A stretch of DNA of 64,000 bases. It comes from Desulfobacteraceae bacterium. Its GTDB lineage: Bacteria > Desulfobacterota > Desulfobacteria > Desulfobacterales > Desulfosarcinaceae. The stretch is from contig JABDIN010000108.1 in assembly GCA_013003715.1 (NCBI GenBank), positions 62,001 to 126,000 of the forward strand. Reading direction: 5' to 3'. The notes below the pieces were generated by a model. The model saw only the letters and a program-made list of their open reading frames with translations, had not been told where the DNA came from and ran no database searches. Numbering within the stretch: position 1 is the stretch's first letter; every line of letters starts with the position of its first letter. This document shows, piece by piece, positions 19,355 through 27,917 of this stretch. The position numbers and the translations under genes were made by a program.

Positions 19355-20944
19355 CTATTCGATATAGGCGTTTTCGAAGTAGATGGCGCCCATGGACGAC
19401 CGCCGCCACTCCTTGACCCGCTCACTCATCATCATGTTGTATGCCCGGTAATGGAAGGTCAGGATGGCCATGTCATTCATGAGCACATCTTCGGCTTTAT
19501 GCATATATTCAAGCGCTTTCTTCACCTCCACGGCCTGTTTGGCCAAGGCCACGAACTTGTCATATTCCACTGAACCCCAGCTGGAATGGTTGTTGGCGCC
19601 GTCTTTCAGGAACACATCCAGGAAGGTCATCGGATGCGGATAATCCGCACCCCACCCCATCATGGCCACATCGTAGTTGAGTTTCTGTACCTCGGGATAG
19701 TAGACCTTCCACTCCATATTGGATATTTTCGAATCGATGTTCAGATTTTTCTTCCACATCTGAGCGGTGGCTTCCACCAGCTTCTTGATCACCGGATGGG
19801 AATAATATTTGAAGTCCAGTACGGGAAATCCTTTGCCGTCCGGATATCCGGCGTCGGCCAGCAGCTTTTTGGCCTCGTCCACCTGTGCATTTTCGGTCAA
19901 TCCGTAGTTGCCGCCGGCTTCACGGAAATCCGCTCCGCCAATTCCCAACCCGGGGGGCACCAGGGCCATTCCCGGCACATCGCTGCTCTGCAGGACATGA
20001 TCGATGATTTCCATGCGATCGATGGCTTTGGCCAATGCCTGGCGCACCCGGACGTCGTTGAGGGGAGGTTTACGGGAGTTCAAAAAGGCATAGCGCGAGC
20101 CCAGGGAGGGAATAACACTGAAAGCCTTGCTTTCCACCATCAGTCGGGGGATCTCCGCCGGCGGCACATCCTCGATCCCATCCACATCCCCGGCTTCCAT
20201 GGCGGCCAGGGCGGTGGACAACTCCGGAATGACGCGGAATGTCACCTTGTTCAGTTTCACCTTACCCGCATTCCAATAATGCTCGTTTTTCACCAGGACC
20301 ATGGATTTCCCAATGTTCATTTCCGCGACCTTGAACGGGCCGTTGCTGATATAAAGTTCCGGCTTTCGCGACCAGCCTTCCGGATCTTTCTCCACCATGT
20401 CCTTGCGGACCGGACAATACACCCAGAAGGTCATGAGTTGAAGCATGTACGGGGTGACTTCCCCCAGCTCCATCCGAAGGGTATGGTCGTCAACCGCGGA
20501 TACGCCAACTTCTTTCTCCGTTGTCTCGCCGTCGAAAAACGCCTTGCCGTTTTTGATGTAAAAGAGAAGATCCGCGTATTTGGCACCTGTTTTCGGTGTC
20601 AGCACCCGCTTCCATGCGTATTCGAAATCCAATGCCGTAAGCGGTTTGCCATCGGACCATTTGAGGTTTTTTCTCAAATGAAAAGTGTACACCAGGCCAT
20701 CCGCGCTGATATCCCAGCTTCCGGCGGCGGCAGGGACGACATTGCCGATCTCGTCCAGCTTCACCAATCCCTCGAAAGCGTTGCCCACCACGGGCATGGC
20801 AAAGGTCTCATTGGTGACACCGGGATCGTAAAGGTCCGCTTCGTTATTCACCACATACATAATTTCCTGGGACGCTGCAGACACCCCGGATGCGGGAATC
20901 GCCAGCAATGCCGAGAACACAAAAAAACACAAAATTCTTCTCAT
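19355..20944 (-). CDS. Peptide ABC transporter substrate-binding protein (family 5)
   Basis: Periplasmic solute-binding protein of the OppA/DppA type, 529 residues. ATG 20944 is preceded by AAGGAGGTGTAACC, and a clean signal peptide follows (ILCFFVFSALLAIPASGVSA). Family features include VYTFHLRKNLKWSDGKPLTA near 100, EYAWKRVLTPKTGAKYAD, ISNGPFKVAEM and VRQALAKAIDRMEIIDHVL. The longer open frame upstream of 20944 is not conserved. It is the last gene of the transporter operon on the minus strand, after the two ATPase genes. Likely cargo is di- or oligopeptides, though this is inferred from family only. Confidence 0.93.
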   Translation of the reverse strand: MRRILCFFVFSALLAIPASGVSAASQEIMYVVNNEADLYDPGVTNETFAMPVVGNAFEGLVKLDEIGNVVPAAAGSWDISADGLVYTFHLRKNLKWSDGKPLTALDFEYAWKRVLTPKTGAKYADLLFYIKNGKAFFDGETTEKEVGVSAVDDHTLRMELGEVTPYMLQLMTFWVYCPVRKDMVEKDPEGWSRKPELYISNGPFKVAEMNIGKSMVLVKNEHYWNAGKVKLNKVTFRVIPELSTALAAMEAGDVDGIEDVPPAEIPRLMVESKAFSVIPSLGSRYAFLNSRKPPLNDVRVRQALAKAIDRMEIIDHVLQSSDVPGMALVPPGLGIGGADFREAGGNYGLTENAQVDEAKKLLADAGYPDGKGFPVLDFKYYSHPVIKKLVEATAQMWKKNLNIDSKISNMEWKVYYPEVQKLNYDVAMMGWGADYPHPMTFLDVFLKDGANNHSSWGSVEYDKFVALAKQAVEVKKALEYMHKAEDVLMNDMAILTFHYRAYNMMMSERVKEWRRSSMGAIYFENAYIE

Positions 20945-21002
20945 GGTTACACCTCCTTTTAGACTGATTATCAGGATGATCCGATCACGATCTACGATTT
21001 GT

Positions 21003-21989
21003 TCAACGATATAAATGACATGCCGCCCAATGCCCGGCACCGGTATCGCAGAGTCCGGGTTCAATCTCACGGCAGATGGCCAGCGATTGCCTGCAACGAT
21101 CCACAAAACGGCATCCCATGGGCAGATCCAGCGGGCTGGGGATCTCCCGATCCATGGGAACGGGCGTCCGCGCCCTGGCTTTTTTCGGATCCGGTATAGG
21201 GATTGCCGACAACAGCATTTGCGTATACGGGTGCAGCGGGTTGGCATAAATCTCACGGCTGTCGGCCATCTCCACCATCCGGCCCAGATACATAACGCCC
21301 ATTTTGTCTGAAATATGCTTTACCATGGACAAATCATGGGCAATAAACAGATAGGTGAGACCGAGGTCGGCCTGCAAGTCCTCGAGCATGTTGACCACCT
21401 GGGCCTGGATGGACACATCCAGAGCGCTGATGGGTTCGTCACATATGATCAATGACGGGTTGATGGCAATGGCCCGGGCGATACCGATGCGCTGGCGTTG
21501 CCCCCCGGAAAACTCATGGGGGTACCTGCCGGCATGGGCAGCGTCCAGTCCCACCCTGCGGAGCAATCCATCCACCCGATCCCGTCGCTCCGCCGGCGTC
21601 CCTATATTATGGATGTCCAGCGGTTCGCTGATAATATCCTGAACCGTCATCCGCGCGTTCAAGGAGGCAAACGGATCCTGGAAAATCATCTGGATTTTCC
21701 GGCGAACCGGCATCAACTCCGATGAATTGAGCGGCGCAATATCCTGACCCTCGAATATGATCCGGCCCGCCGTGGGCCGGTAAAGACGAATAATCGTCCG
21801 CGCACAGGTGGATTTTCCGCATCCGGATTCACCCACCAAACCAAAGGTTTCGCCGGAACGGATACCAAAGCTTACCCCATCCACCGCTTTGAGCTGGTGA
21901 TGATGACGGCCGAAGGTCCCGTGTTTCACCGGAAAATATTTTTTCAAGCCCGCTACTTCAAGCAGCACGGGGGTGGTATCAATTGACAT
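21003..21989 (-). CDS. Oligopeptide ABC transporter ATP-binding protein (OppF-like)
   Basis: Cytoplasmic ATPase of the peptide transporter, 328 residues. Walker A GESGCGKST (53-61), signature FSGGQRQRIGIARA, Walker B LIICDEPISALD and the switch histidine (IAHDLSMVKH) are all intact. The C terminus contains the oligopeptide-type extension (HPYTQMLLSAIPIP) and four cysteines (CRFVDRCRQSLAICREIEPGLC spans about 22 residues), as in members that carry a 4Fe-4S cluster. It overlaps the end of the preceding ATPase gene by 11 bases. Confidence 0.94.
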   Translation of the reverse strand: MSIDTTPVLLEVAGLKKYFPVKHGTFGRHHHQLKAVDGVSFGIRSGETFGLVGESGCGKSTCARTIIRLYRPTAGRIIFEGQDIAPLNSSELMPVRRKIQMIFQDPFASLNARMTVQDIISEPLDIHNIGTPAERRDRVDGLLRRVGLDAAHAGRYPHEFSGGQRQRIGIARAIAINPSLIICDEPISALDVSIQAQVVNMLEDLQADLGLTYLFIAHDLSMVKHISDKMGVMYLGRMVEMADSREIYANPLHPYTQMLLSAIPIPDPKKARARTPVPMDREIPSPLDLPMGCRFVDRCRQSLAICREIEPGLCDTGAGHWAACHLYR

Positions 21990-23001
21990 AATTTTTCTGT
22001 CTTTCTAAAAACCGGTTACGATCCGGTGCCCCCGGATGCAACCGCCAACACAGGGACCGGCGGCCGGGAGCACTCGAAAAGTAGGCCGGAATTTTCAGCC
22101 GGCATATCTGCAGGGCAAACCGGCAGCGGGGGAAAAACGGACAACCGGCCGGCGGATTGAGCATATCCGGCGGTGACCCGGCAATGGGCGACAGCCGTTG
22201 TTTCTCCTCAACATCCACCCGGGGTACGGAAGCCAGCAGACCCCAGGTATACGGGTGCCGGGGTCGGTAGAAAATATCCTCCACCGATGCCTCCTCCATG
22301 ATCATGCCCCCATACATCACGATTACCCGGGACACGGCTTCGGCGATCACCCCCAGATCGTGGGTGATGAGGATCACCGCCGTATTCAGCTCCCGTTGAA
22401 TCTGCTTGAGCAGCAGGATGATTTGCGCCTGAATCGTTACGTCCAGCGCCGTACTGGGTTCATCGGCAATTAGCAGGTCAGGATCGCAGCTCAAGGCCAT
22501 GGCGATCATGACCCGTTGCCTCATGCCACCGGAAAATTCATGGGGATACGCATTCAATCGCTGGTCCGGAGATGGAATCCGCACTAGTTCTAATAACTCC
22601 ACGGCGCGATGCCGGGCGGCCTTTCGGGAAATGCGCCGATGCACCCGTAGTGTCTCCATGATTTGTTCGCCGATGGTCAGGGTTGGGTTCAACGAAGTCA
22701 TGGGGTCCTGGAAGATCATGGACAGGCAATCGCCTCGAAGCGCCCTCATCTGCCGTTCATTCTTATCGAGCAGGTTTTCACCCTTGAACAAAGCGCGCCC
22801 GGCAATGGTTTTTCCCGGGGATTTCAGCAATTGCAGCACCGACAGCAAGGTGACGCTCTTCCCGCTCCCCGACTCCCCCACGATACCCACCATTTCTCCG
22901 GCGTTGACCCGAAAATTCACCCCCCGCACCGCCTGCACCTCTCCCTGATGGGTGAAAAACGATGTGGTCAGATTATCGACTTCAAGTAAAGTAGCGCCCA
23001 T
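21979..23001 (-). CDS. Oligopeptide ABC transporter ATP-binding protein (OppD-like)
   Basis: Second ATPase of the peptide transporter, 340 residues. Walker A GESGSGKS (42-49), signature FSGGMRQRVMIAMAL, Walker B LLIADEPSTALD and ITHDLGVIAE are present. The C-terminal oligopeptide extension has HPYTWGLLASVPRVD and a cysteine motif (CPFFPRCRFALQIC). Paired OppD/OppF-like ATPases make an asymmetric nucleotide-binding dimer. It is separated from the upstream permease gene by 340 bases that hold a tandem repeat, unusual for genes that should be co-expressed. Confidence 0.94.
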   Translation of the reverse strand: MGATLLEVDNLTTSFFTHQGEVQAVRGVNFRVNAGEMVGIVGESGSGKSVTLLSVLQLLKSPGKTIAGRALFKGENLLDKNERQMRALRGDCLSMIFQDPMTSLNPTLTIGEQIMETLRVHRRISRKAARHRAVELLELVRIPSPDQRLNAYPHEFSGGMRQRVMIAMALSCDPDLLIADEPSTALDVTIQAQIILLLKQIQRELNTAVILITHDLGVIAEAVSRVIVMYGGMIMEEASVEDIFYRPRHPYTWGLLASVPRVDVEEKQRLSPIAGSPPDMLNPPAGCPFFPRCRFALQICRLKIPAYFSSAPGRRSLCWRLHPGAPDRNRFLERQKNYVN

Positions 23002-23116
23002 AGAACCCTTTAGATCAATGATTACCGCCTGATTTTAAATCGTAATTGAATCAGCAGCCGATGTATATACACCAATTGACCGCGGTTTGGATGTTTTTTC
23101 ATTCCGCTATGCAAAA

Positions 23117-23339
23117 GCCATGGAACGTTGCAAAGGCCGGAGGGCTTCAGAAACAAGGCGACGAGGGTGAATGCCATAGTCGGACCTATTGCGAACCCTC
23201 GGCAACGCCGTATCTGGAGCCATGGAACCTTGCAAAGGCCGGAGGATTTCAGAGACAAGGCGACGAGGGTGAAAGCCATAGTCGGTCCTATTGCGAACCC
23301 TCGGCAACGCCGTATCTGGAGCCCTCCGGCCTTTGCAAC
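23117..23339. repeat. Two 102-bp tandem units closed by a 19-base inverted repeat
   Basis: Unit 1 (23117-23218) and unit 2 (23219-23320) are direct repeats of 102 bases differing at about six positions. Each begins GCCATGGAAC and ends GCCGTATCTGGA, and each contains CGAGGGT and ACCCTCG as an internal inverted pair. Immediately after unit 2, bases 23321-23339 are the exact reverse complement of 23127-23145 (starting GTTGCAAAGG). The whole element sits in the 340-base gap between the permease and ATPase genes of the transporter and carries no convincing gene; short frames through it are by-products. It looks like a dispersed extragenic palindromic repeat. Confidence 0.9.
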
Positions 23340-23341
23340 AT

Positions 23342-24535
23342 TCATTTTCGCAGCCTCGGATCCAGTGCATCCCGCAATCCATCCACCAGAAAATTGAAGG
23401 CAAACATGGTGATGCTGATGGCCAGTGCCGGGATGAACAATTGATATGGGAACGAGCGGAAGGTCCCCAGAGCATCCGAACACAAGGTTCCCCAGGAGGC
23501 CATGGGCGGGGCAACCCCCAGCCCGATAAAACTCATGAACGCCTCGATGAAAATAGCGCCGGGGATGAGCATGGCCAGCGTCACGATGATCGGCCCCATG
23601 GTATTGGGCAACAGGTGCCGGAACAGAATTCGCCGGGTCCCCGCCCCCATGGTTTTAGCCGCATAAACAAATTCCTGTTCTTTCAGGGTCAGGATCTGGC
23701 CGCGTACAATCCGGGCCATATCCACCCAGAACACGGTGCCGATGGCAAGGACGATGCTGGTAAAGCCGGATTCCAGCAGCACCATGATCAGAATCACATA
23801 GAGGGTGAGCGGGATGGTATTGATGATCTCCACGATGCGCATCATGACGTTGTCCACCGTTCCGCCGAGATAACCGGATATCCCCCCATACAGGACACCG
23901 ATGACAAAATTCACCACCGTGGCGATCAGGGCCACCAGCAGTGAGATCCGCGCACCGTATATCTGCCGGATAAACAGATCCCGGCCCAGGGCGTCGGTAC
24001 CCAGAAAATAAGTCTTGTTCCACACCCGGCTGCCGGTGGTTATTTCATTGGCATTTTCATCCAGAAGACGGACCGGCAATTGTGTGTAATCCATCCTGTA
24101 TTTCCGCCCGTTCAGCTCATACAGAATTTGTTTTTCAGCTACCAGACGTTGTTTCGGCTTTATCAGCCCGAGAAGCTTGCCGCTCCGGGCCACCTGATAC
24201 AATTTGAAATTTTTATTCAAAAACACGAATTGATCATTGCCCAGGTCGTAAAGCGGCAGCAACGGCGGGACATTGGCATAGGTCAACTCCTGGTAGTGAT
24301 AGTTGTGTGTCCAGAAGAAAGGGACAAAAACCGCGCTCAATACCAGCAGTATGATAATCCACAGGCCCATGAGGGCCATTTTATTTCGGGTAAACCGCCG
24401 CCATACATCCTGTCCGTATGAAAAGCCCTCACCGGCAATCCGTTCTTTTTCCGTGGCCGCAGGCGCCAATTCCTCCCAGAGTCCGGGAGCAATGTGTTCT
24501 GCGCTATCGACGATGTGATGTCTATCTGCGTTCAT
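23342..24535 (-). CDS. Peptide ABC transporter permease (OppC-like)
   Basis: Inner-membrane permease of 397 residues. After a charged cytoplasmic start (~50 residues, including TEKERIAGEGFSYGQDVWRR) comes the first membrane helix (MALMGLWIIILLVLSAVFV). A periplasmic insert of about 100 residues follows before GTDALGRDLF, the entry to the conserved transport domain. The coupling EAA loop reads EFVYAAKTMGAGTRRILFRHLLPN. Ordinary OppC/DppC proteins are near 300 residues, so the insert makes this one long. It follows the OppB-like gene by 54 bases and precedes the repeat element. Confidence 0.93.
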   Translation of the reverse strand: MNADRHHIVDSAEHIAPGLWEELAPAATEKERIAGEGFSYGQDVWRRFTRNKMALMGLWIIILLVLSAVFVPFFWTHNYHYQELTYANVPPLLPLYDLGNDQFVFLNKNFKLYQVARSGKLLGLIKPKQRLVAEKQILYELNGRKYRMDYTQLPVRLLDENANEITTGSRVWNKTYFLGTDALGRDLFIRQIYGARISLLVALIATVVNFVIGVLYGGISGYLGGTVDNVMMRIVEIINTIPLTLYVILIMVLLESGFTSIVLAIGTVFWVDMARIVRGQILTLKEQEFVYAAKTMGAGTRRILFRHLLPNTMGPIIVTLAMLIPGAIFIEAFMSFIGLGVAPPMASWGTLCSDALGTFRSFPYQLFIPALAISITMFAFNFLVDGLRDALDPRLRK

Positions 24536-24589
24536 TCAGGACTCGTATGTCAATTTTAAATCTCCGGGTCAAAATGGGATGCAAGCGTT

Positions 24590-25519
24590 TTACCCGGTTG
24601 ATTTTCCAAATTTAATTCTAGGGTCAATGAACACGTAAAACAGGTCCACGATAAACACCATGACGATGAGAAAGGCCGCGTAAAAAATGGTGATGCCCAT
24701 GATCGTGGTGTAATCCCTGTTGCTGATGCTCTGAACGAAATACTTTCCGATGCCGGGAAGGGCGAAGATCTGCTCCACCACGAATGAACCGCATAAAAGA
24801 TTGGCCGCCACCGGACCGAGTACCGTGATGACGGGAATCAGCGCATTTTTCAACCCGTGCTTTAACAATATCTGGTGCTGGTACAATCCCTTTGAACGGG
24901 CGGTGACCATGTAGTCCTGCTGTAATACGTCCAGAAGGCTCGACCGCGTCAGCCTGGCCACAAAGGCCAGCCAGAATCCGGCCAGGGCGACCACCGGCAA
25001 TATGTAACCGCTCCAGTGCGTGACACCAAATGTCGGGAGCCACCCCAATTTGAGCGCAAAAAAATAAAGGATGATGGTGGCCAGTACAAATGAGGGAATG
25101 GCGACACCCACCGTGGCCATGACCATGACCACGGCGTCCTGCCATTTATTCTGTTTGACGGCGGCGACAATGCCTAGGGGAATACCCGCGAAGACGACCA
25201 GCAGAACAGCCAGCACCCCGGCTTTGAACGTCACCGGGAAACCTTTCCGTATCAGCTCGTTGACGGTCACGCCGGGATATTTGAACGAGGGACCGAAATC
25301 TAATCGCAGAATACCCAGGAGGTAATCCGTATATTGTCTCCAGAGCGGATCATCCAGGTGATACTTCGCCCGCAGGGCCTTTTCCACTTCCGGCTGCAAT
25401 GCTTTTTCAGCGGTGAAAGGGCCGCCGGGCACGGCATGCATCATACAAAAAGTCAGCGTGATGACCAGCAGCAGCGTGATCACCATGGAAACCAGGCGTT
25501 TAAGGATATATCCAGTCAA
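24590..25519 (-). CDS. Peptide ABC transporter permease (OppB-like)
   Basis: Inner-membrane permease; with TTG at 25519 as start the product has 309 residues, beginning LTGYILKRLVSMVITLLL as OppB/DppB proteins do. A longer frame reaches TTG 25570 but adds unconserved residues, and no ATG fits, so the start is uncertain. Family features are the first helix, then HAVPGGPF, the coupling loop YMVTARSKGLYQHQILLKHG and FVVEQIFALPGIGKYFVQSI. It is the first gene of the minus-strand transporter operon (B-like, C-like, repeat, D-like, F-like, binding protein). The 290-base gap upstream is shared with the divergent VOC gene. Confidence 0.91.
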   Translation of the reverse strand: MTGYILKRLVSMVITLLLVITLTFCMMHAVPGGPFTAEKALQPEVEKALRAKYHLDDPLWRQYTDYLLGILRLDFGPSFKYPGVTVNELIRKGFPVTFKAGVLAVLLVVFAGIPLGIVAAVKQNKWQDAVVMVMATVGVAIPSFVLATIILYFFALKLGWLPTFGVTHWSGYILPVVALAGFWLAFVARLTRSSLLDVLQQDYMVTARSKGLYQHQILLKHGLKNALIPVITVLGPVAANLLCGSFVVEQIFALPGIGKYFVQSISNRDYTTIMGITIFYAAFLIVMVFIVDLFYVFIDPRIKFGKSTG

Positions 25520-25684
25520 AATAATGGTTCTTCGATCAGGTTGTGGGTCAGGTGATGCCCAGGCACGCAAGGCCGAAAAATGCGACCGGCATGTGAAAAA
25601 GGAATTATTACTTGATTCACATGAAAAGAGTCAAGAAAGATCCGGGTATTCGCCAGGGAGATTGCATGAAAAATGTTAAATCAA

Positions 25685-25713
25685 CTGACATAGGGTTGTC
25701 ACTGCACTATTAT
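25685..25713 (+). promoter_or_regulatory. Promoter of the VOC protein gene
   Basis: -35 CTGACA (25685-25690, 5 of 6) and -10 TATTAT (25708-25713, 5 of 6) are separated by exactly 17 bases. The predicted start near 25720 leaves a 5' leader of about 90 bases that contains the hairpin at 25733. Confidence 0.6.
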
Positions 25714-25732
25714 ATAGTCCGGGACAAGCCTG

Positions 25733-25760
25733 ACAACACCCGGCAAAAGACGGGTGTTGT
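25733..25760. promoter_or_regulatory. Perfect 10-bp hairpin in the VOC gene leader
   Basis: ACAACACCCG (25733-25742) and CGGGTGTTGT (25751-25760) pair perfectly around loop GCAAAAGA. It lies about 20 bases after the predicted -10 box and 49 bases before the start codon. It could be an operator for a dimeric repressor or an RNA structure; no T-run follows, so it is not an ordinary terminator. Confidence 0.6.
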
Positions 25761-25809
25761 GAAAGGTTCATTCAATGTCTTGTACACAACCCCAAAAAGG
25801 AGTCGCAAA

Positions 25810-26190
25810 ATGGATGAATTCATAAAAAAACATGGTGTTATCAGCTGGACGGAACTGACAACCTCCGATGTGGATGCTGCCAAAAAGTTTTATTCTGAAA
25901 TCTTCGGATGGGAATATGAGGACATGGACTCAGGCGGGATGCCGTATACCATCGCCAAAGCGCATGGCAAAGAGATCGCCGGCATGATGATAACGCCGGA
26001 AGAGGCCGACGGATGCCCCCCCGTATGGGGATCCTATGTATCCGTTGACAATGTGGATGAAACCGCAAAAAAAGTGGAAGCGCTGGGCGGGAAAGTACAT
26101 GTCGCGCCCCGGGACATCCCCAATGTGGGACGGTTCACGGTCTTCCAGGATCCACAGGGGGCCTTTATAACCGCAATTACAATGATTTAG
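25810..26190 (+). CDS. VOC (glyoxalase/bleomycin resistance) family protein
   Basis: Small vicinal-oxygen-chelate protein of 126 residues. ATG 25810 is preceded by AAAAAGGAGTCG, so the longer upstream frame is rejected. SWTELTTSDVDAAKKFYSEI and GWEYEDMD form the first beta-alpha-beta half; YVSVDNVDETAKKVEALGGK and FQDPQGAF the second. The family includes glyoxalases, isomerases and resistance proteins, with metal ligands usually His/Glu; the substrate cannot be assigned. It stands alone between the transporter operon (divergent) and the TrmO-like gene (convergent), with its own promoter and a leader hairpin. Confidence 0.9.
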   Translation: MDEFIKKHGVISWTELTTSDVDAAKKFYSEIFGWEYEDMDSGGMPYTIAKAHGKEIAGMMITPEEADGCPPVWGSYVSVDNVDETAKKVEALGGKVHVAPRDIPNVGRFTVFQDPQGAFITAITMI

Positions 26191-26248
26191 AGGTTTGAAT
26201 ACGCGAAATGGGCATCGCATCGGTGGTGTTCATCTGCAGGGTACACAA

Positions 26249-26272
26249 GCGGCGGCAATACCATGCCGCCGC
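26249..26272. terminator. Hairpin between convergent VOC and TrmO-like genes
   Basis: GCGGCGGCA (26249-26257) pairs with TGCCGCCGC (26264-26272), nine GC-rich pairs with loop ATACCA. It lies between two convergent genes and could stop transcription from both sides. There is no T-run on the + side, so it may depend on Rho or only protect 3' ends. Confidence 0.5.
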
Positions 26273-26317
26273 CACTCTTAAAAACCGATGCAAATGTATG
26301 ACAACAGAAAAAATTCG

Positions 26318-26806
26318 TCATTCCTCAAATGACATCTCCGACCCCCAATCAAAGGATCCGGAATCTTCATACCATTGTGGCCAATGGGAACACCATTCGG
26401 GTGTGGCCGCATGCTTTATCCGTTCGGTGGAGGGGTGATAGGGTTTGATGTCGATGACGGGGGTACCGTGCTCCGCATCCATATACGCAAGCTCGATGAT
26501 GCCGCTTTCCATGTCGATGGATATCACCTGGGCTGCTGTCAGGGAAACGGGATTGGGCCTTACGGGGGATCGGGTGGCAAACACGCCTACGCGGTCCGGT
26601 CCCTTTGTGTATGGTTTCGGGTAAATCACACGCTTTCTGTTCTCCTCATCATCAATAAGGTGGGACCACCACAACACCTGGATATGAGTAAATCCGTCCA
26701 ATGCCGTAAGCCCTTGCCGAAACGCTTTATAAATCGAAATCGAATAGTTTCCCTTTTTACTGCCGACGTTACCAATGGAAATAATATTATACTGAGTGTG
26801 ATCCAT
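26318..26806 (-). CDS. trmO: tRNA (t6A37) methyltransferase TrmO-like (UPF0066)
   Basis: Protein of 162 residues in the TrmO/YaeB/UPF0066 family, whose characterised member methylates the t6A base at position 37 of certain tRNAs using S-adenosylmethionine. The hallmark GVFATRSPVRPNPVSLTAAQ is intact, preceded by GLTALDGFTHIQVLWW and followed by DAEHGTPVIDIKPYHPSTE. It is shorter than enterobacterial TrmO (about 235), lacking the C-terminal extension, so some caution about substrate is needed; archaeal and clostridial members have this short form. It lies 23 bases downstream of the AraC-type regulator on the same strand. Confidence 0.85.
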   Translation of the reverse strand: MDHTQYNIISIGNVGSKKGNYSISIYKAFRQGLTALDGFTHIQVLWWSHLIDDEENRKRVIYPKPYTKGPDRVGVFATRSPVRPNPVSLTAAQVISIDMESGIIELAYMDAEHGTPVIDIKPYHPSTERIKHAATPEWCSHWPQWYEDSGSFDWGSEMSFEE

Positions 26807-26829
26807 TCATATTCTCCTTTTTATACTAT

Positions 26830-27831
26830 TCAAAAATTCTCCAACGGTTTTACCGGTACACAGATATCCACGACACATTTATCCGAACTGTTATTTTCAA
26901 CCCCCGGCGGATACCGTTCAAAACATGGGCGATCATCCGGAACATAGCCGCTTTGCGGCAACCACGAGCCAAAAACCCAGTCCCAGGCAGCTTGATACTC
27001 GGACGGTAAGAGGTGAAAGCGGCAAAGGGCATATTCTCCTTCGGGAATAACCATCCTGCCGATTTCTCCGCTAACCCGCGTCAGTTCCGGCACCGAAACA
27101 CAGGCACTGATTCTCAGTCTGTTTGTATCCGTGATCCCGGGATCATCGTGATAGACAACAAACATCCATGGCGGAGAAAAAGAGAGCAGGTGCCTTGGTT
27201 TTGCCCATTTGAAGAGTTTTTCGAACAACCTTTCGAATAGCACCGCATCCCCTTTATAGGGTCCGATATAACGCACATAAACAACGGTCATCTTTTGAAG
27301 AAATGTAACCTTTACCGTGCAGTTAGCGGTTTCGGATGCATCAAATGGCGCGGGTTCAACTGTCTGGTTGAAGGGAATATATGATGGATCGTTTACAATG
27401 TCTTTCGTTTGATTGCTTTTCAGTTTACCTATATTGCTTTGCCTGTGGACGAGGGGTTCATGCAGATTATTTTTACGATATTGGGAAGCGGACAACTGAA
27501 ATGTTTTTTTAAATGACCGGGCAAAGGCGGCGGAACTGGTAAAACCACAATCGAAGGCAATTTCAGTAATGGATCGGTTTGGATCGGATTTTAGAAAAGC
27601 GGCTGCCTTTTCAACTCGAATCCGTTGAATAAAGTGAAATAACGTCTCTCCCACCAGCAGATGAAAAATCCGGTGGAAATGAAACTTGGAAAAATGGGCC
27701 ACATGGGCAAGCTCGTCCAGTGTAAAGGACTGACTTATATTGCTTTCAATATAATCCATCACCCGATTGATCCGGGCTTTATACGCCTCTATTCGTTGAT
27801 TTTCCGGCAACGGACGTTTTGGTATGTCCAT
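26830..27831 (-). CDS. AraC family regulator with GyrI-like effector domain
   Basis: Transcription factor of 333 residues. ATG 27831 follows GGGAGGTAAGTCG; the open frame extends 13 codons further without support. Residues ~20-115 hold two AraC helix-turn-helix motifs (FTLDELAHVAHFSKFHFHRI and SITEIAFDCGFTSSAAFARS). The C-terminal half (from ~165) is a GyrI-like / AraC effector-binding domain, with VRYIGPYKGDAVLFERLF and GEYALCRFHLLPSEYQAAWD, as in Rob and SoxS-type drug sensors. It probably binds a small hydrophobic ligand. It is upstream of the TrmO-like gene in a likely two-gene unit. Confidence 0.92.
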   Translation of the reverse strand: MDIPKRPLPENQRIEAYKARINRVMDYIESNISQSFTLDELAHVAHFSKFHFHRIFHLLVGETLFHFIQRIRVEKAAAFLKSDPNRSITEIAFDCGFTSSAAFARSFKKTFQLSASQYRKNNLHEPLVHRQSNIGKLKSNQTKDIVNDPSYIPFNQTVEPAPFDASETANCTVKVTFLQKMTVVYVRYIGPYKGDAVLFERLFEKLFKWAKPRHLLSFSPPWMFVVYHDDPGITDTNRLRISACVSVPELTRVSGEIGRMVIPEGEYALCRFHLLPSEYQAAWDWVFGSWLPQSGYVPDDRPCFERYPPGVENNSSDKCVVDICVPVKPLENF

Positions 27832-27917
27832 CGACTTACCTCCCAACAGCCATTTCCGGCATCCAATCACATGATGCAGAAAAAGCGTATCCCGGCAAAC
27901 TAAGTCCGCTGTGCCGA

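Noticed and set aside
19586-20962. A 458-codon open frame on the + strand opposite the peptide-binding protein gene
   Set aside because: It is antisense to a well-supported family gene, has unusually many His and Gly residues typical of antisense reading, and no ribosome site.
23117-23320. Possible CRISPR array
   Set aside because: Only two long direct repeats with no spacers between them; the period and internal palindromes fit an extragenic repeat.
23022-23514. Several short frames through the tandem repeat
   Set aside because: They run through the repeated units and into the permease gene in other frames; their internal duplication merely reflects the DNA repeat.
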